From: CALLVY01 sp937899855 | Lineage (GTDB): Bacteria > Bacteroidota > Bacteroidia > Chitinophagales > Saprospiraceae | Reading direction: 5' to 3' | NCBI GenBank assembly: GCA_039820405.1 | Contig: JBCBQC010000007.1 | Location: 1-64,000, forward strand | Length of the DNA: 64,000 bases | Shown: positions 63,376 through 64,000 of the stretch, one piece after another | Layout of the letters: each line of letters opens with the position of its first letter | Numbering within the stretch: position 1 is the first letter of the stretch | Notes under the pieces: generated by a model | Told to the model about the DNA's origin: nothing | Database searches by the model: none | The model's input: the letters and a program-made list of their open reading frames with translations, nothing else | Program-made: the position numbers and the translations under genes

Positions 63376-63939
63376 TTAGCTTCCGGCGCCCAGGACTCTG
63401 AATACTTCCAGCCAGGAATCGCGGGCCAGTACGGTGTAGAAGAAAAAAGCGCCCAGCCAACCGTGGAAAATACCGAGGACCAGCAGATTGGTGCCCCGTA
63501 GGTAAAGGCTGGTGTATACCAGGGCCATAAGGAAGGTTCCCAGAATGAGGAGTCCGTGGGGGTAGTGGATGATCCCGAAGAGGCTGGCGGTGAGGAGTAC
63601 GACGACAGCGCGGGGCAGAGCGGTGGCGTCCAGGTTTTTGGCCACCAGGGCAATGGTCAAAAATTGCTGAATGATTCCCCAAAGGGGGTACAGCAGGAGA
63701 ACGGGCAGAATGTGCCAACTGAGGATATTGGTTCCCCGGTAGAGGCCAATGGCGTAGAAGAGGGTAAAACAGAGCAGGAGCAGGGGAAATAGCCGCCGAA
63801 AGCTTTGGTTAAAGCCCACCCGCGTGAGCCCCCACTGGCGCAAGACGGCGGGATTCCGTCGGTACCGGTAGCCAATGTATCCGAGCCAGGCCGTACAAGC
63901 GATGCTGATGTAGAGCAGTCGCCAATCGAGCCAGTCCAT
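63376..63939 (-). CDS. CPBP/Abi-type membrane protein with altered protease motif
   Basis: A 187-residue integral membrane protein of the CPBP (CAAX protease and bacteriocin-processing) family with about six transmembrane segments. Motif 2 (FGIIHYPHG, His125 and His128) and motif 3 (LGIFHGWLG, His159) are present, but the motif 1 EExxxR expected in the helix after LLLYPLWGII reads QQFLTI (Gln91, Gln92), so the catalytic glutamates and arginine are missing. It may be inactive as a protease or belong to a Bacteroidota subfamily that works differently. The ATG at 63939 is chosen; an in-frame TTG at 63981 lies 14 codons upstream. The gene may extend no further because the window ends 61 bases later. 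Confidence 0.65.
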   Translation of the reverse strand: MDWLDWRLLYISIACTAWLGYIGYRYRRNPAVLRQWGLTRVGFNQSFRRLFPLLLLCFTLFYAIGLYRGTNILSWHILPVLLLYPLWGIIQQFLTIALVAKNLDATALPRAVVVLLTASLFGIIHYPHGLLILGTFLMALVYTSLYLRGTNLLVLGIFHGWLGAFFFYTVLARDSWLEVFRVLGAGS

Positions 63940-64000
63940 GCATACGAATTTACCCAGCGCCGTCAGCAAAACGGCCAACAATTCTCCACGGGACCAAGTC

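Overview
The window looks like chromosomal DNA of a Bacteroidota bacterium, most likely of the Saprospiria/Lewinella group (inference). The evidence: six proteins carry type IX secretion (T9SS) C-terminal signals, four of type A and two of the gliding-associated type B. Several genes have the Bacteroidota -7 element TAnnTTTG about 17-23 bases after a TTG. Lipoproteins, PKD repeats, DUF4836, DUF1501/DUF1800 and a BtuB-like receptor are also present. GC content is high for the phylum. I found no tRNA, rRNA, insertion sequence, prophage or CRISPR array.

Layout. 0.5-4 kb: membrane glycosyltransferase, DUF4836 lipoprotein, orphan ABC ATPase. 4-8.7 kb: plug-only lipoprotein and Omp28-type T9SS protein (minus strand), then an AraC regulator divergent from an SRPBCC/4-TM gene pair. 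8.8-16 kb: housekeeping genes (ABC-F ATPase, murI, SF1 helicase, truC-like pseudouridine synthase, ferredoxin, 3-hydroxyacyl-CoA dehydrogenase). 16-22 kb: retropepsin-like protein, OmpA protein with thrombospondin type 3 repeats, NusB, DoxX-thioredoxin protein, IMPACT/YigZ protein. 22-27 kb: a 1460-residue multi-PKD T9SS protein with a long leader, and a TauE/SafE permease. 27.8-34.8 kb: both CoA-transferase subunits, a SNF2 ATPase with two SWIM fingers, a MATE transporter and a small lipoprotein. 35-50 kb: an envelope and secretion region with a type B T9SS protein, two tandem paralogous M4 metallopeptidases, an arylsulfotransferase-like lipoprotein with a partner lipoprotein, and a DUF1800/DUF1501 pair. 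50.3-55.7 kb: a cobalamin-riboswitch-controlled B12 uptake and nucleotide-loop operon. 55.7-64 kb: SMP-30-like lipoprotein, 7-TM AraC regulator, PNPOx-like protein, methyltransferase, DUF5694, two acetyltransferases, an unrecognised acidic/helical protein, VOC protein, TetR and a CPBP-family membrane protein.

The most coherent system is the B12 locus. Its order is promoter, riboswitch, TonB-dependent receptor, Dph6/DUF71-type ATP pyrophosphatase, cobT, cobS, cobC-type phosphatase, with overlapping or nearly abutting genes. It would import a corrinoid and build or replace the lower ligand. No cobinamide kinase gene (cobU/cobP) lies in the operon, and the role of the DUF71 member is the main open question. 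The second theme is extracellular proteins sent through T9SS. One of these, the DUF1501 protein, begins with a Tat-like twin-arginine signal. I did not see a clearly new defence or mobile system; the novel-looking material is domain combinations and degenerate active sites in known families.
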